Source: Christensenella sp. UBA5399 (GTDB lineage Bacteria > Bacillota > Clostridia > Christensenellales > Christensenellaceae). From it: a stretch of 8,699 nucleotides of DNA. The stretch covers positions 12,720 through 21,418 of the forward strand of contig DHOD01000004.1 in NCBI GenBank assembly GCA_002407725.1. The letters are read 5' to 3'. The position numbers were made by a program, and so were the translations under genes. The notes under the pieces are model-generated. The model was given only the letters and a program-made list of their open reading frames with translations. It was not told the origin of the DNA and searched no databases. Shown here in pieces: positions 1-5,824 of this stretch. Each line of letters starts with the position of its first letter. Positions within the stretch are counted from its first letter, which is position 1.

Positions 1-15
1 TACAATATTTTGTGG

Positions 16-31
16 TATGGCGAAAGCCATA
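16..31 (-). repeat. Perfect 6-bp dyad at the start of the leftward transcript
   Basis: The arms TATGGC (16-21) and GCCATA (26-31) are perfect reverse complements separated by four bases. The dyad lies just downstream of the expected start site (near 34) of the promoter at 41-69, so it would be either an operator covering +4 to +19 or a hairpin at the extreme 5' end of the mRNA. No run of T follows it on either strand, so it is not an intrinsic terminator. The gene it would control is outside the window. Confidence 0.5.
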
Positions 32-40
32 TACATATCC

Positions 41-69
41 ATTGTATAAAACGCAAGAAAATGTGTCAA
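41..69 (-). promoter_or_regulatory. Strong sigma-A type promoter reading left out of the window
   Basis: On the minus strand TTGACA (69-64) is followed by exactly 17 bases and then TACAAT (46-41). That is 6/6 and 5/6 matches to the consensus hexamers with ideal spacing. It lies in the noncoding gap downstream of the DUF6320-like gene, in an AT-rich stretch, and points away from everything in this window. It therefore probably starts a separate gene or operon to the left. Transcription would begin near position 34, immediately before the dyad at 16-31. The rest of the gap (70-102) holds only a weak stem and no convincing terminator. Confidence 0.7.
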
Positions 70-102
70 GCGGTATTCGGCAGAAAAGCCGCGTAACAGA
101 AC

Positions 103-786
103 CTAAATATGAAACCTCTTTTTCAACTCGGTGGACAGGTGGCGTATTGTGAACCGGAGTATGCCCAATATGGTGAGCGCGCCCGCAATTGTGGAGAGCA
201 GCGTCGGCACCAGCACGTGGGTGATGCCCGTCAGGTAGAATATCAGCGGCAGGAAGCAGAGCCCCACAAAAATAATGGCGTACACAAGGTTGTCGCGCAA
301 GAGCGATTTGTGGATCCAGGAAAAAAAGTCGATATACACAATGCCAAGCGTCAGTATAAAGGGAAGAATGACCTCGTACGACCAACCGTACCAGCCCGAT
401 ACATAGTCGATGGAAAGCATCAGGCCCATCACGCCTGCCATTTGCGCAAAGGCCTTGGCGCCGGGAAAAACGTCGGATACAATGCAGACCCGCACAAAAA
501 TCCACGCGTACAGCACAGCCGCGGCGACCACGATAAACCAGGGCGTGCCCTCCCAGAAGATCAGGTTAAGCAATATGCTGCCGCCAATAAACAGGAAGGT
601 GTAAAACAAAAACAGGTCATTGGTAAACGAGCGCTTGTCAATAAAATCATTTTGAACAACATCGGGGTACAGTTGGTTGGGCGCGGGGGTGTCGGTCAAC
701 TTTTTTGCGCACAAAGGGCAGTGGGAAAGCGCCTCATCCACATATACGTTGCATATATCGCAGTAATTTACGCCTGGTTTTTCCAT
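103..786 (-). CDS. Zinc-ribbon integral membrane protein, DUF6320-like
   Basis: This 227-residue protein begins with a small zinc ribbon: CDIC at residues 9-12 and CPLC at 23-26 give four cysteines in two CxxC knuckles. After a polar linker there are about six hydrophobic segments, at roughly 57-77, 83-103, 113-132, 137-157, 167-186 and 190-212, and a basic tail. It is therefore a polytopic membrane protein with a probably cytoplasmic zinc-binding head. From memory it matches the DUF6320 family, often found beside condensation-like acyltransferases in Firmicutes; its biochemical role is not known to me. The ATG at 786-784 overlaps the upstream acyltransferase gene by 19 bases, with an AGGGG ribosome binding site (797-793) inside that gene and a 6-base gap. 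This points to translational coupling and a shared role, perhaps anchoring the acyltransferase or handling a membrane substrate (inference). It is the last gene of its unit here. Confidence 0.8.
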   Translation of the reverse strand: MEKPGVNYCDICNVYVDEALSHCPLCAKKLTDTPAPNQLYPDVVQNDFIDKRSFTNDLFLFYTFLFIGGSILLNLIFWEGTPWFIVVAAAVLYAWIFVRVCIVSDVFPGAKAFAQMAGVMGLMLSIDYVSGWYGWSYEVILPFILTLGIVYIDFFSWIHKSLLRDNLVYAIIFVGLCFLPLIFYLTGITHVLVPTLLSTIAGALTILGILRFTIRHLSTELKKRFHI

Positions 787-2048
787 TCGTTGCCCCTCAT
801 TTCAATCTCCAATCCCACCTCCTGCGAGAAGTGCAGGAAGAATTTGCGGATAATATCCGTCTCCTCGATGCCCCGCGCAAATGTAATGATCATCTTATCC
901 TCGTACGAAACGACAACGCAATTGAGCGGGTTGAGGTCGCTCACGCCCAATGTGTAATAAATCTCCTTGATGTATTTGCGCATCGAATCGGGCAGGCGGG
1001 TGGTTTTCAGGTTGGAAAGCAGCATGGTATAGCTGCCCTCGCCGTACAGGCGGTATGTATTGGAAACCACCATGTTTTTTAAAAACAACGGCGTGATCCT
1101 GATAAACGGGTTTTTCTCAAATTTCACGTTTTTATTGATGTTGGCGTGAATCCGTTCCTTTTTCAGCCCTTCCGCAAGCTGGGCCGATACAACTGCGACA
1201 ATATCATCAAATGTGGTGCTCTTTTCCACCACCATTCCAACGTTTGCAAAAGACACAAAATTGCGCAACGTGTCCGAAGGGAACATACTGCGCAAATCGA
1301 TGGGCACGGAGATGATAATGGGATTTTTGGAGCCCATGTATTCCACCTGTGTGGATGCGATGCAGTAGATCAGCAGTGCCGCGACATAGGCGGAGACGGT
1401 GACGCCCCGCTGCTTGACTTTGCCCAAAAACTGTTTCAGATCCATGATACCGTGTGTGACAAAAATCTCGTTCGGGTGCATGGGCGTGCCCATGATATGG
1501 TAGGCGACCGGCTGCTTGAGCCGGGTATAATCGCCTTTGTTATCGTAATACTTTAGGAAGCTATTTTCCAGCTCGTCCTGCGATACGCGCTCCTCGGTGT
1601 CCATGACCATGCCTTCGTTTTCCATGGGGTAGCCCTTGAGCACAAAATATTCATAGACCATTGTTTTGAGAAATTCGATGGCCCCCGCGCCGTCGGCAAG
1701 CCCGTGGAAGCATTCCATGATGATGTTGTTGCGGTGGTACATAACGTTGAACAAAAAGCCGTTGTTGACAAAATCTTTTAATCTGCGGCAGGGAAATCCG
1801 GTGTCCTCCTTGACGACGGGAATGGCGTGGTTGGTATCCAGATAATACCAAAAAAGTCCGCGCTTCAGTGTGACGCAAAACGAAGGAAAACGCGGCAGTA
1901 TCCGCACGAGCGCCTGCTGGAGCAGGTTGCCGTCCACCTCCTCGTACAGCTCGAAGTCGAGCCGGAACGTCGTGTTGTTGTGCGTCTGGGAGATAGATGG
2001 ATAAATTTTTGCTGCGGTATCCAGGCGGTACCAGTCTCTGTCAGGCAT
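768..2048 (-). CDS. Condensation-domain / alcohol acetyltransferase-like acyltransferase
   Basis: This 426-residue soluble protein has the fold signature of the chloramphenicol-acetyltransferase / NRPS-condensation / alcohol-acetyltransferase superfamily. The catalytic HxxxDG motif is HGLADG, with His115 and Asp119, in a context (MECFHGLADGAGAIEFL) typical of the family. The N-terminal WYRLDTAAKIYPS (6-18) and the VPIDLRSMFP (248-257) and NFVSF (263-267) segments recur in free-standing bacterial members. Such enzymes move an acyl group from a thioester to an alcohol or amine; the acceptor here cannot be read from sequence. There is no carrier-protein or adenylation domain and none nearby. I chose the ATG at 2048-2046, preceded by GGTGA (2058-2054) five bases away; an upstream GTG at 2057 in the same frame lies inside that ribosome binding site and is unlikely. 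It overlaps the pirin gene by 8 bases (ATGCCTGA) and the DUF6320-like gene by 19, so all three should be made together. Confidence 0.82.
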   Translation of the reverse strand: MPDRDWYRLDTAAKIYPSISQTHNNTTFRLDFELYEEVDGNLLQQALVRILPRFPSFCVTLKRGLFWYYLDTNHAIPVVKEDTGFPCRRLKDFVNNGFLFNVMYHRNNIIMECFHGLADGAGAIEFLKTMVYEYFVLKGYPMENEGMVMDTEERVSQDELENSFLKYYDNKGDYTRLKQPVAYHIMGTPMHPNEIFVTHGIMDLKQFLGKVKQRGVTVSAYVAALLIYCIASTQVEYMGSKNPIIISVPIDLRSMFPSDTLRNFVSFANVGMVVEKSTTFDDIVAVVSAQLAEGLKKERIHANINKNVKFEKNPFIRITPLFLKNMVVSNTYRLYGEGSYTMLLSNLKTTRLPDSMRKYIKEIYYTLGVSDLNPLNCVVVSYEDKMIITFARGIEETDIIRKFFLHFSQEVGLEIEMRGNEWKNQA

Positions 2049-2901
2049 CCGAGTCACCGGATTTCACAAACGTACCGTCCTCAAGCTCCTGAAAAGCCTG
2101 CGAAAGCTCGTCGCGCGTATTCATGACAATGGGGCCGCCCCACGCGACAGGCTCGTACAGCGGCATGGCCGTAAGCAGTATAAAGCGTACGCTGTTTTCG
2201 CCCGCTGTAACACTCAGATCTTTACCGTGTGTGAAAAGCAACGCCCGCTTGGCGGGGAAAATTTCGTCCGAAAGCTTGCTGAAATATCCCTCGCCATCGT
2301 AGATATAGACAAACAATGTGTTTTCCGGGATTGTGACATAATCCCACTTTGCGCCGGGTGCCATTGTGATATCCAAATAGGTTGCATCCACAAATTTGCC
2401 ATTAAATGCACCGTCCGTGTCCTTGTACCGCCCCGCAATCACCTTGACGTCTGTTCCGTCCTCGCGTACCTGTGGCACGGAATCCGCAGTGATGCTGTTG
2501 TAGGCAGGGGGCGTCATTTTGTCCTTGGCGGGCAGGTTGATCCACAGTTGCATACCTTGCATCCTGTCTGCGGGCTGAGGCATCTCCTGATGGATCACGC
2601 CGCTGCCGGCGGTCATCCATTGGCAGTCGCCATCCAGTATGCTGCCGCTGTTGCCCATGCTGTCACCATGCTCCATATCGCCGCGCAGCAGGTATGTCAC
2701 GGTCTCTATGCCCCGATGGGGATGCCAGGGAAACCCCTTGGTATAGTCATCCGGATTTGTTGAATCAAACGCATCCAACATCAGGAAAGGGTCAAAATCC
2801 TCGACCGTACGGTTGCCCAACACGCGCGTCAGCTTCACGCCCGCGCCGTCCTCTGTCGCAGTGCCGGTCACGACTTTCCGAACCTGTCTGTAATCATCCA
2901 T
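2041..2901 (-). CDS. Pirin family protein (bicupin, metal-binding)
   Basis: This 286-residue protein is a full-length pirin. The N-terminal cupin carries FPWHPHRGIETVTYLLRG (57-74) and GVIHQEMP (101-108). His60, His62, His104 and Glu106 match in type and spacing the iron ligands of human pirin (His56, His58, His101, Glu103), so metal binding should be intact. The C-terminal cupin ends with the usual EPVAWGGPIVMNT (250-262). Pirins bind Fe; some bacterial members act as quercetin 2,3-dioxygenases or bind metabolic enzymes, but many have no known activity, so I name only the family. The ATG at 2901 is preferred because AGGTG (2913-2909) sits seven bases before it; a GTG at 2916 overlaps that site. 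Its TGA overlaps the ATG of the acyltransferase by 8 bases, giving stop-start coupling. The aminotransferase gene ends 75 bases upstream on the same strand. Confidence 0.92.
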   Translation of the reverse strand: MDDYRQVRKVVTGTATEDGAGVKLTRVLGNRTVEDFDPFLMLDAFDSTNPDDYTKGFPWHPHRGIETVTYLLRGDMEHGDSMGNSGSILDGDCQWMTAGSGVIHQEMPQPADRMQGMQLWINLPAKDKMTPPAYNSITADSVPQVREDGTDVKVIAGRYKDTDGAFNGKFVDATYLDITMAPGAKWDYVTIPENTLFVYIYDGEGYFSKLSDEIFPAKRALLFTHGKDLSVTAGENSVRFILLTAMPLYEPVAWGGPIVMNTRDELSQAFQELEDGTFVKSGDSDA

Positions 2902-2976
2902 ATCATAACACCTCACAAATCATTCGTGCGAATCATGAATATTTTTCGAACCCCTATATCTATAGTATACAATAAA
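2902..2976 (-). other. AT-rich spacer with two short inverted repeats
   Basis: The 75-base gap between the aminotransferase stop and the pirin start holds two small dyads: CTATA-tc-TATAG (2954-2965) and ATTCG-tg-CGAAT (2922-2933). A TATACT hexamer on the minus strand (2969-2964) resembles a -10 box, but the hexamer 17 bases upstream (2992-2987) is CCAGCG, so there is no -35. No GC-rich hairpin with a T-run is present, so I see no terminator either. The dyads could be protein-binding sites for a regulator of the pirin unit, but they are short and may be chance in AT-rich DNA. Confidence 0.3.
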
Positions 2977-4278
2977 CTAATTCAGGCGCTGGAAACCAGA
3001 CTGGCAGACGGGCCCTTCCAGGCAGGAGACCAGGTTAGGCTCCTTTGCCATAATGCCGAACACTTCATCCACAGCTTCGCCGTAACGGTCGATCATGTCG
3101 GCAGTGTGCGTAAAGGACGCGTAGAAGGCCGTTGTGGCGAGGTAACCGCGCTGTAACATTTCCTGTGTGAAAAATGTCTTGCATACCAGCGGCTCGTCAT
3201 GGGCGAAGCTGAAGTGCGAGAGCGGGGCAATGCCGCCCGTGTGTATTTCCAGCCCGTGGTTTTTTGCCGCGACCTTCCATACGTCCACAACATGCTCGCC
3301 GGCCGCTATCAGGTGGTTTTCCACATCGTTTTTCTGGAAGAAATCAATGGTCGCCATTGCCGCTGCAAAGCCTGTGCGCTCTGTCCAGAACGTGCTGGAC
3401 ATGAACGTATCCTGGGCCGCCTTCATGATATCCTCGATGCCGATGATTGCTGAGACAGGATAACCGTTGGACATGGATTTGGCAAACACCGCCAAATCGG
3501 GGTCTATGCCCAGCGCCATATGGCTGCCGCCGCAGTTGAGGCGGAACCCGGCCGTGATTTCATCAAACAGCAGCACAACGCCGCTGCTTGCCGTGCGCTC
3601 GCGGATATGCTCCAAATAGCCTTCGACAGGCATGTCGTTGCGCACGGGCTCCATGACCACAGCCGCCAGGTCGTCTATGTTTTGGTCGAAAACACTGTCA
3701 AACTCTTCAATGTTATTATAATGGAAGGGTAGTACCGTGCCGTGCAGCCCCTTGGGCACGCCCGCGGGGTCGAGCCCTGCCAGCAGGTGCGCGGATAGTG
3801 AATCGCTGCCCGCAATGTTGGCGGAGAGGTACCAGTCGTGCCAGCCGTGGTAACCGCAAATCATCACTTTATCCCTGCCGGTGGCCGCCCGCGCAATGCG
3901 CACGGCAAGCGCCATGCCCTCGCCGCCCGCTTTGGCATAACGGACCATCTCGGCCCAGGGGTGAAGCCCCAGCAGCTTCTCCGCCAGAAAAACTTCCTCG
4001 GCGGCGTTCAGCGTACACATGCTGCCGTTGTCGATCACCTTTTTGACGGCGCTATCCACGGCGTCGCAGGCGTATCCCAGCGAACATGCGCCGATGCCCA
4101 TATAGCTGAAATCAATATAGTGGTTGTTGTCCAAATCCCACACGTCACAGCCTTTGGCGCGGCTGTAATACGCGGGCCAAAGATTGGGCAGAAACTGCTC
4201 GGGCCTTTTGGAGAGCAATTGTGTGCCCCCGGGGATGATGGTTTTGGCATATTTATAAAGCTCCTGGCCTTTTCCCAT
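2977..4278 (-). CDS. Class-III PLP-dependent aminotransferase, glutamate-1-semialdehyde aminomutase-like
   Basis: This 433-residue protein is a fold-type I, class-III aminotransferase of the glutamate-1-semialdehyde 2,1-aminomutase branch. Visible landmarks are IIPGGTQLLSKRPEQFLP (14-31), the PLP-stacking region GYHGWHD (142-148), Glu210 in VVMEPVR, the cofactor aspartate Asp239 in LLFDEITAGFR (236-246), and the Schiff-base Lys267 in FAKSMSNGYP (265-274). All catalytic residues are present. True HemL proteins normally have a glycine-rich context after the lysine and lie with other heme genes; here the lysine context is SMSNGYP and no heme gene is near. I infer a relative acting on another amino sugar, amino acid or aldehyde rather than heme synthesis. 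The start chosen is the ATG at 4278, preceded by AAGGAG (4294-4289) ten bases away; an in-frame ATG at 4311 has no such site and would add 11 residues. A promoter lies at 4363-4335. It may share a transcript with the pirin gene 75 bases downstream. Confidence 0.85.
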   Translation of the reverse strand: MGKGQELYKYAKTIIPGGTQLLSKRPEQFLPNLWPAYYSRAKGCDVWDLDNNHYIDFSYMGIGACSLGYACDAVDSAVKKVIDNGSMCTLNAAEEVFLAEKLLGLHPWAEMVRYAKAGGEGMALAVRIARAATGRDKVMICGYHGWHDWYLSANIAGSDSLSAHLLAGLDPAGVPKGLHGTVLPFHYNNIEEFDSVFDQNIDDLAAVVMEPVRNDMPVEGYLEHIRERTASSGVVLLFDEITAGFRLNCGGSHMALGIDPDLAVFAKSMSNGYPVSAIIGIEDIMKAAQDTFMSSTFWTERTGFAAAMATIDFFQKNDVENHLIAAGEHVVDVWKVAAKNHGLEIHTGGIAPLSHFSFAHDEPLVCKTFFTQEMLQRGYLATTAFYASFTHTADMIDRYGEAVDEVFGIMAKEPNLVSCLEGPVCQSGFQRLN

Positions 4279-4288
4279 ATGTAAAATA

Positions 4289-4294
4289 CTCCTT
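4289..4294 (-). promoter_or_regulatory. Ribosome binding site that fixes the aminotransferase start
   Basis: AAGGAG on the minus strand lies ten bases before the ATG at 4278-4276. The alternative ATG at 4311-4309 has no purine-rich site at a usable distance and would place this strong site inside the coding region. The spacing is slightly long but usable. Confidence 0.7.
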
Positions 4295-4334
4295 CGTATA
4301 AACAAGTTCATTTTGTCTGTTTTCCGACAGTTTT

Positions 4335-4363
4335 ATTATTGATTATTTTTATGTTAAAGTCAA
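4335..4363 (-). promoter_or_regulatory. Sigma-A type promoter for the leftward aminotransferase unit
   Basis: On the minus strand TTGACT (4363-4358) is followed by 17 bases and AATAAT (4340-4335), each a 5/6 match to consensus, in an AT-rich stretch. Transcription would start near 4328, giving a leader of about 50 bases before the ATG at 4278. Just at the start site are short inverted repeats (TGTC 4314-4317 with GACA 4326-4329, and CTGT 4317-4320 with ACAG 4327-4330), which might bind a repressor; that is weak evidence. Confidence 0.65.
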
Positions 4364-4382
4364 TGGAAAGGGCTGCCATCTA

Positions 4383-4411
4383 TTGAAAAAAGGGTACGTC
4401 GATGGTATATT
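4383..4411 (+). promoter_or_regulatory. Sigma-A type promoter for the DUF1015-lysC-purL unit
   Basis: TTGAAA (4383-4388), a 17-base spacer and TATATT (4406-4411) form a 5/6 plus 5/6 match with ideal spacing. The start site should be near 4418, leaving a leader of about 52 bases before the DUF1015 ATG. That leader is too short for a lysine or purine aptamer. The promoter sits back to back with the leftward promoter, the two -35 boxes being 19 bases apart. Confidence 0.7.
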
Positions 4412-4455
4412 ATATAAGTTACGGATACTGAAATTTGGGACATGGAAGCATTTGC

Positions 4456-4461
4456 AGGAGG
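4456..4461 (+). promoter_or_regulatory. Ribosome binding site that fixes the DUF1015 start
   Basis: AGGAGG lies eight bases before the ATG at 4470. The open frame extends upstream to a TTG at 4383, but that codon is the first half of the -35 box, so it cannot lie on the mRNA from this promoter. The true start is therefore 4470. Confidence 0.85.
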
Positions 4462-4469
4462 ACACAAAC

Positions 4470-5801
4470 ATGGAAGACACGCTGAAATATGGATTTACAC
4501 TGCCGGAGCTGCTGGTACCCGCCGAGGATGTGAACATGAAAAAGTGGTCGTGCGTAGCGTGCGACCAGTTTACTTCGCAGCCCAAATACTGGGAGGCTGT
4601 CAAAAAGCAGGTGGGGACGGCGCCAAGCTCGTTCCATATTATGCTGCCGGAAATTTACCTTGAAGAAGACGACGTTGACGAGCGCATCATCAGTATGAAG
4701 CAGGTCATGCGCGAATATATTGCCGACGGCGTGCTGGAGGTGCTGCCGCCCGGCATTATGCTGGTGGAGCGCCACATCGGCGGGAAGGTGCGCAAGGGCA
4801 TCATGCTGGCGATGGACCTGGAACAGTACGATTACGACATCACAAAAAGGCCGATGGTCAGGGCGACGGAGAAGACCGTGCTGGAGCGCATACCCCCACG
4901 GGTACGCATCCGCAAGGGCGCGGTGCTGGAGATGCCGCACATTATTTTGATGATTGACGACGAGGCGGACGATGTAATTGGCGGGTTGCATATGCAACGC
5001 GATGTGATGGACAAAATATACGATTTTGACCTGATGCAGGATGGCGGACGGCTGGAGGGATGGCTGGCAGTCGAGCAGAAGCTGGTTGACGATACGGTCA
5101 GGGCGATTGCGTCGCTGCCGCGCAGGGATAACATGCTGTACTGTGTAGGTGACGGAAACCATTCGCTGGCAACGGCAAAAACCGTCTGGAACGAAATGAA
5201 GGCGGGGCTTACCGAGGCGGAACGGCAAACACACCCGGCGCGTTTTGCGTTGTGTGAGGTGATCAACCTGCGGGACAGGGCTGTGGAATTTATGCCGATC
5301 CACAGGATGTTTTTTAATGTCAATCCTTCCAACTGCGCGCATTTTGTGGCGGAGAAGCTGAAGGAAAAGGGCCGGAACGCCAAGCTGATATTCGGCAGGT
5401 GGAACCCCGCCACACGCACCGAGGAAGGCGCGTTTGTCATTCCGTTCCGCTACCACGAGGGGGCGGGCAAGCTGGTGATAGAGGACCCGCAGCACCCGCT
5501 GGCGATCGGCGAGGTGCAGGATATTTTCGATGAATACGTTGCGCAGAACGAATCGTATTCGCTGGACTACATTCACGGCGACGAGGCATTTATGGAGCTT
5601 TCCGATCAATATGACAGCATCGGGTTCTATTTTGAAGCGCTCAAGAAGGCGGAGTTTTTTGACATGATCGTCAAATGCGGCGTGTTGCCCAAGAAGACAT
5701 TTTCGCTGGGAGAGGCGGAGGAGAAGCGCTATTATACGGAGTGCAGGATGATTACGCCCGCACGGTACGCGGACGCGAAGCCAGATGGGTCCGGCCAATG
5801 A
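4470..5801 (+). CDS. DUF1015 family protein
   Basis: This 443-residue soluble protein matches the DUF1015 family in length and signature blocks: CDQFTSQPKYW (31-41), RATEKTVLERIPPRVRIRKG (131-150), the strongly conserved GDGNHSLATAK (227-237), YIHGDE (367-372), and a C-terminal GVLPKKTFSLGEAEEKRYY (404-422). No signal peptide or membrane segment is evident. The family has no biochemical function that I can state with confidence. From memory, in other Firmicutes it often sits beside serine-biosynthesis genes (serA, serC), which suggests a role in amino-acid metabolism; here it is instead followed 23 bases later by aspartate kinase. The GDGNH block, with its conserved Asp, Asn and His, is the likeliest active or ligand-binding site (inference). 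It is the first gene of the rightward operon, with its own promoter at 4383-4411. A long open frame on the opposite strand is only a shadow. Confidence 0.88.
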   Translation: MEDTLKYGFTLPELLVPAEDVNMKKWSCVACDQFTSQPKYWEAVKKQVGTAPSSFHIMLPEIYLEEDDVDERIISMKQVMREYIADGVLEVLPPGIMLVERHIGGKVRKGIMLAMDLEQYDYDITKRPMVRATEKTVLERIPPRVRIRKGAVLEMPHIILMIDDEADDVIGGLHMQRDVMDKIYDFDLMQDGGRLEGWLAVEQKLVDDTVRAIASLPRRDNMLYCVGDGNHSLATAKTVWNEMKAGLTEAERQTHPARFALCEVINLRDRAVEFMPIHRMFFNVNPSNCAHFVAEKLKEKGRNAKLIFGRWNPATRTEEGAFVIPFRYHEGAGKLVIEDPQHPLAIGEVQDIFDEYVAQNESYSLDYIHGDEAFMELSDQYDSIGFYFEALKKAEFFDMIVKCGVLPKKTFSLGEAEEKRYYTECRMITPARYADAKPDGSGQ

Positions 5802-5824
5802 GGGGAATATAGGAGACGGGTTAT

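Noticed and set aside
70..94. Possible terminator stem after the DUF6320-like gene (CGGC / GCCG, loop agaaaa)
   Set aside because: Only four base pairs in the core and no T-run on either strand, so it does not qualify as an intrinsic terminator.
109..957. Long plus-strand open frame (282 codons) opposite the membrane-protein gene
   Set aside because: It is antisense to a protein with clear zinc-ribbon and membrane segments, spans a gene junction, has no ribosome binding site, and its translation is rich in His, Gln and Arg, as expected of a shadow frame.
2964..2992. Possible internal promoter before the pirin gene (TATACT -10-like box)
   Set aside because: The hexamer at 17-base spacing is CCAGCG, with no resemblance to TTGACA; neighbouring spacings gave nothing better.
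4383..4469. 29-residue N-terminal extension of the DUF1015 protein from a TTG codon
   Set aside because: The TTG is part of the -35 box of the promoter that transcribes the gene, and AGGAGG sits correctly before the ATG at 4470.
4412..4469. Lysine or purine riboswitch ahead of the DUF1015-lysC-purL operon
   Set aside because: The leader from the predicted start site to the ATG is about 52 bases, shorter than either aptamer, and no aptamer core motif is visible.
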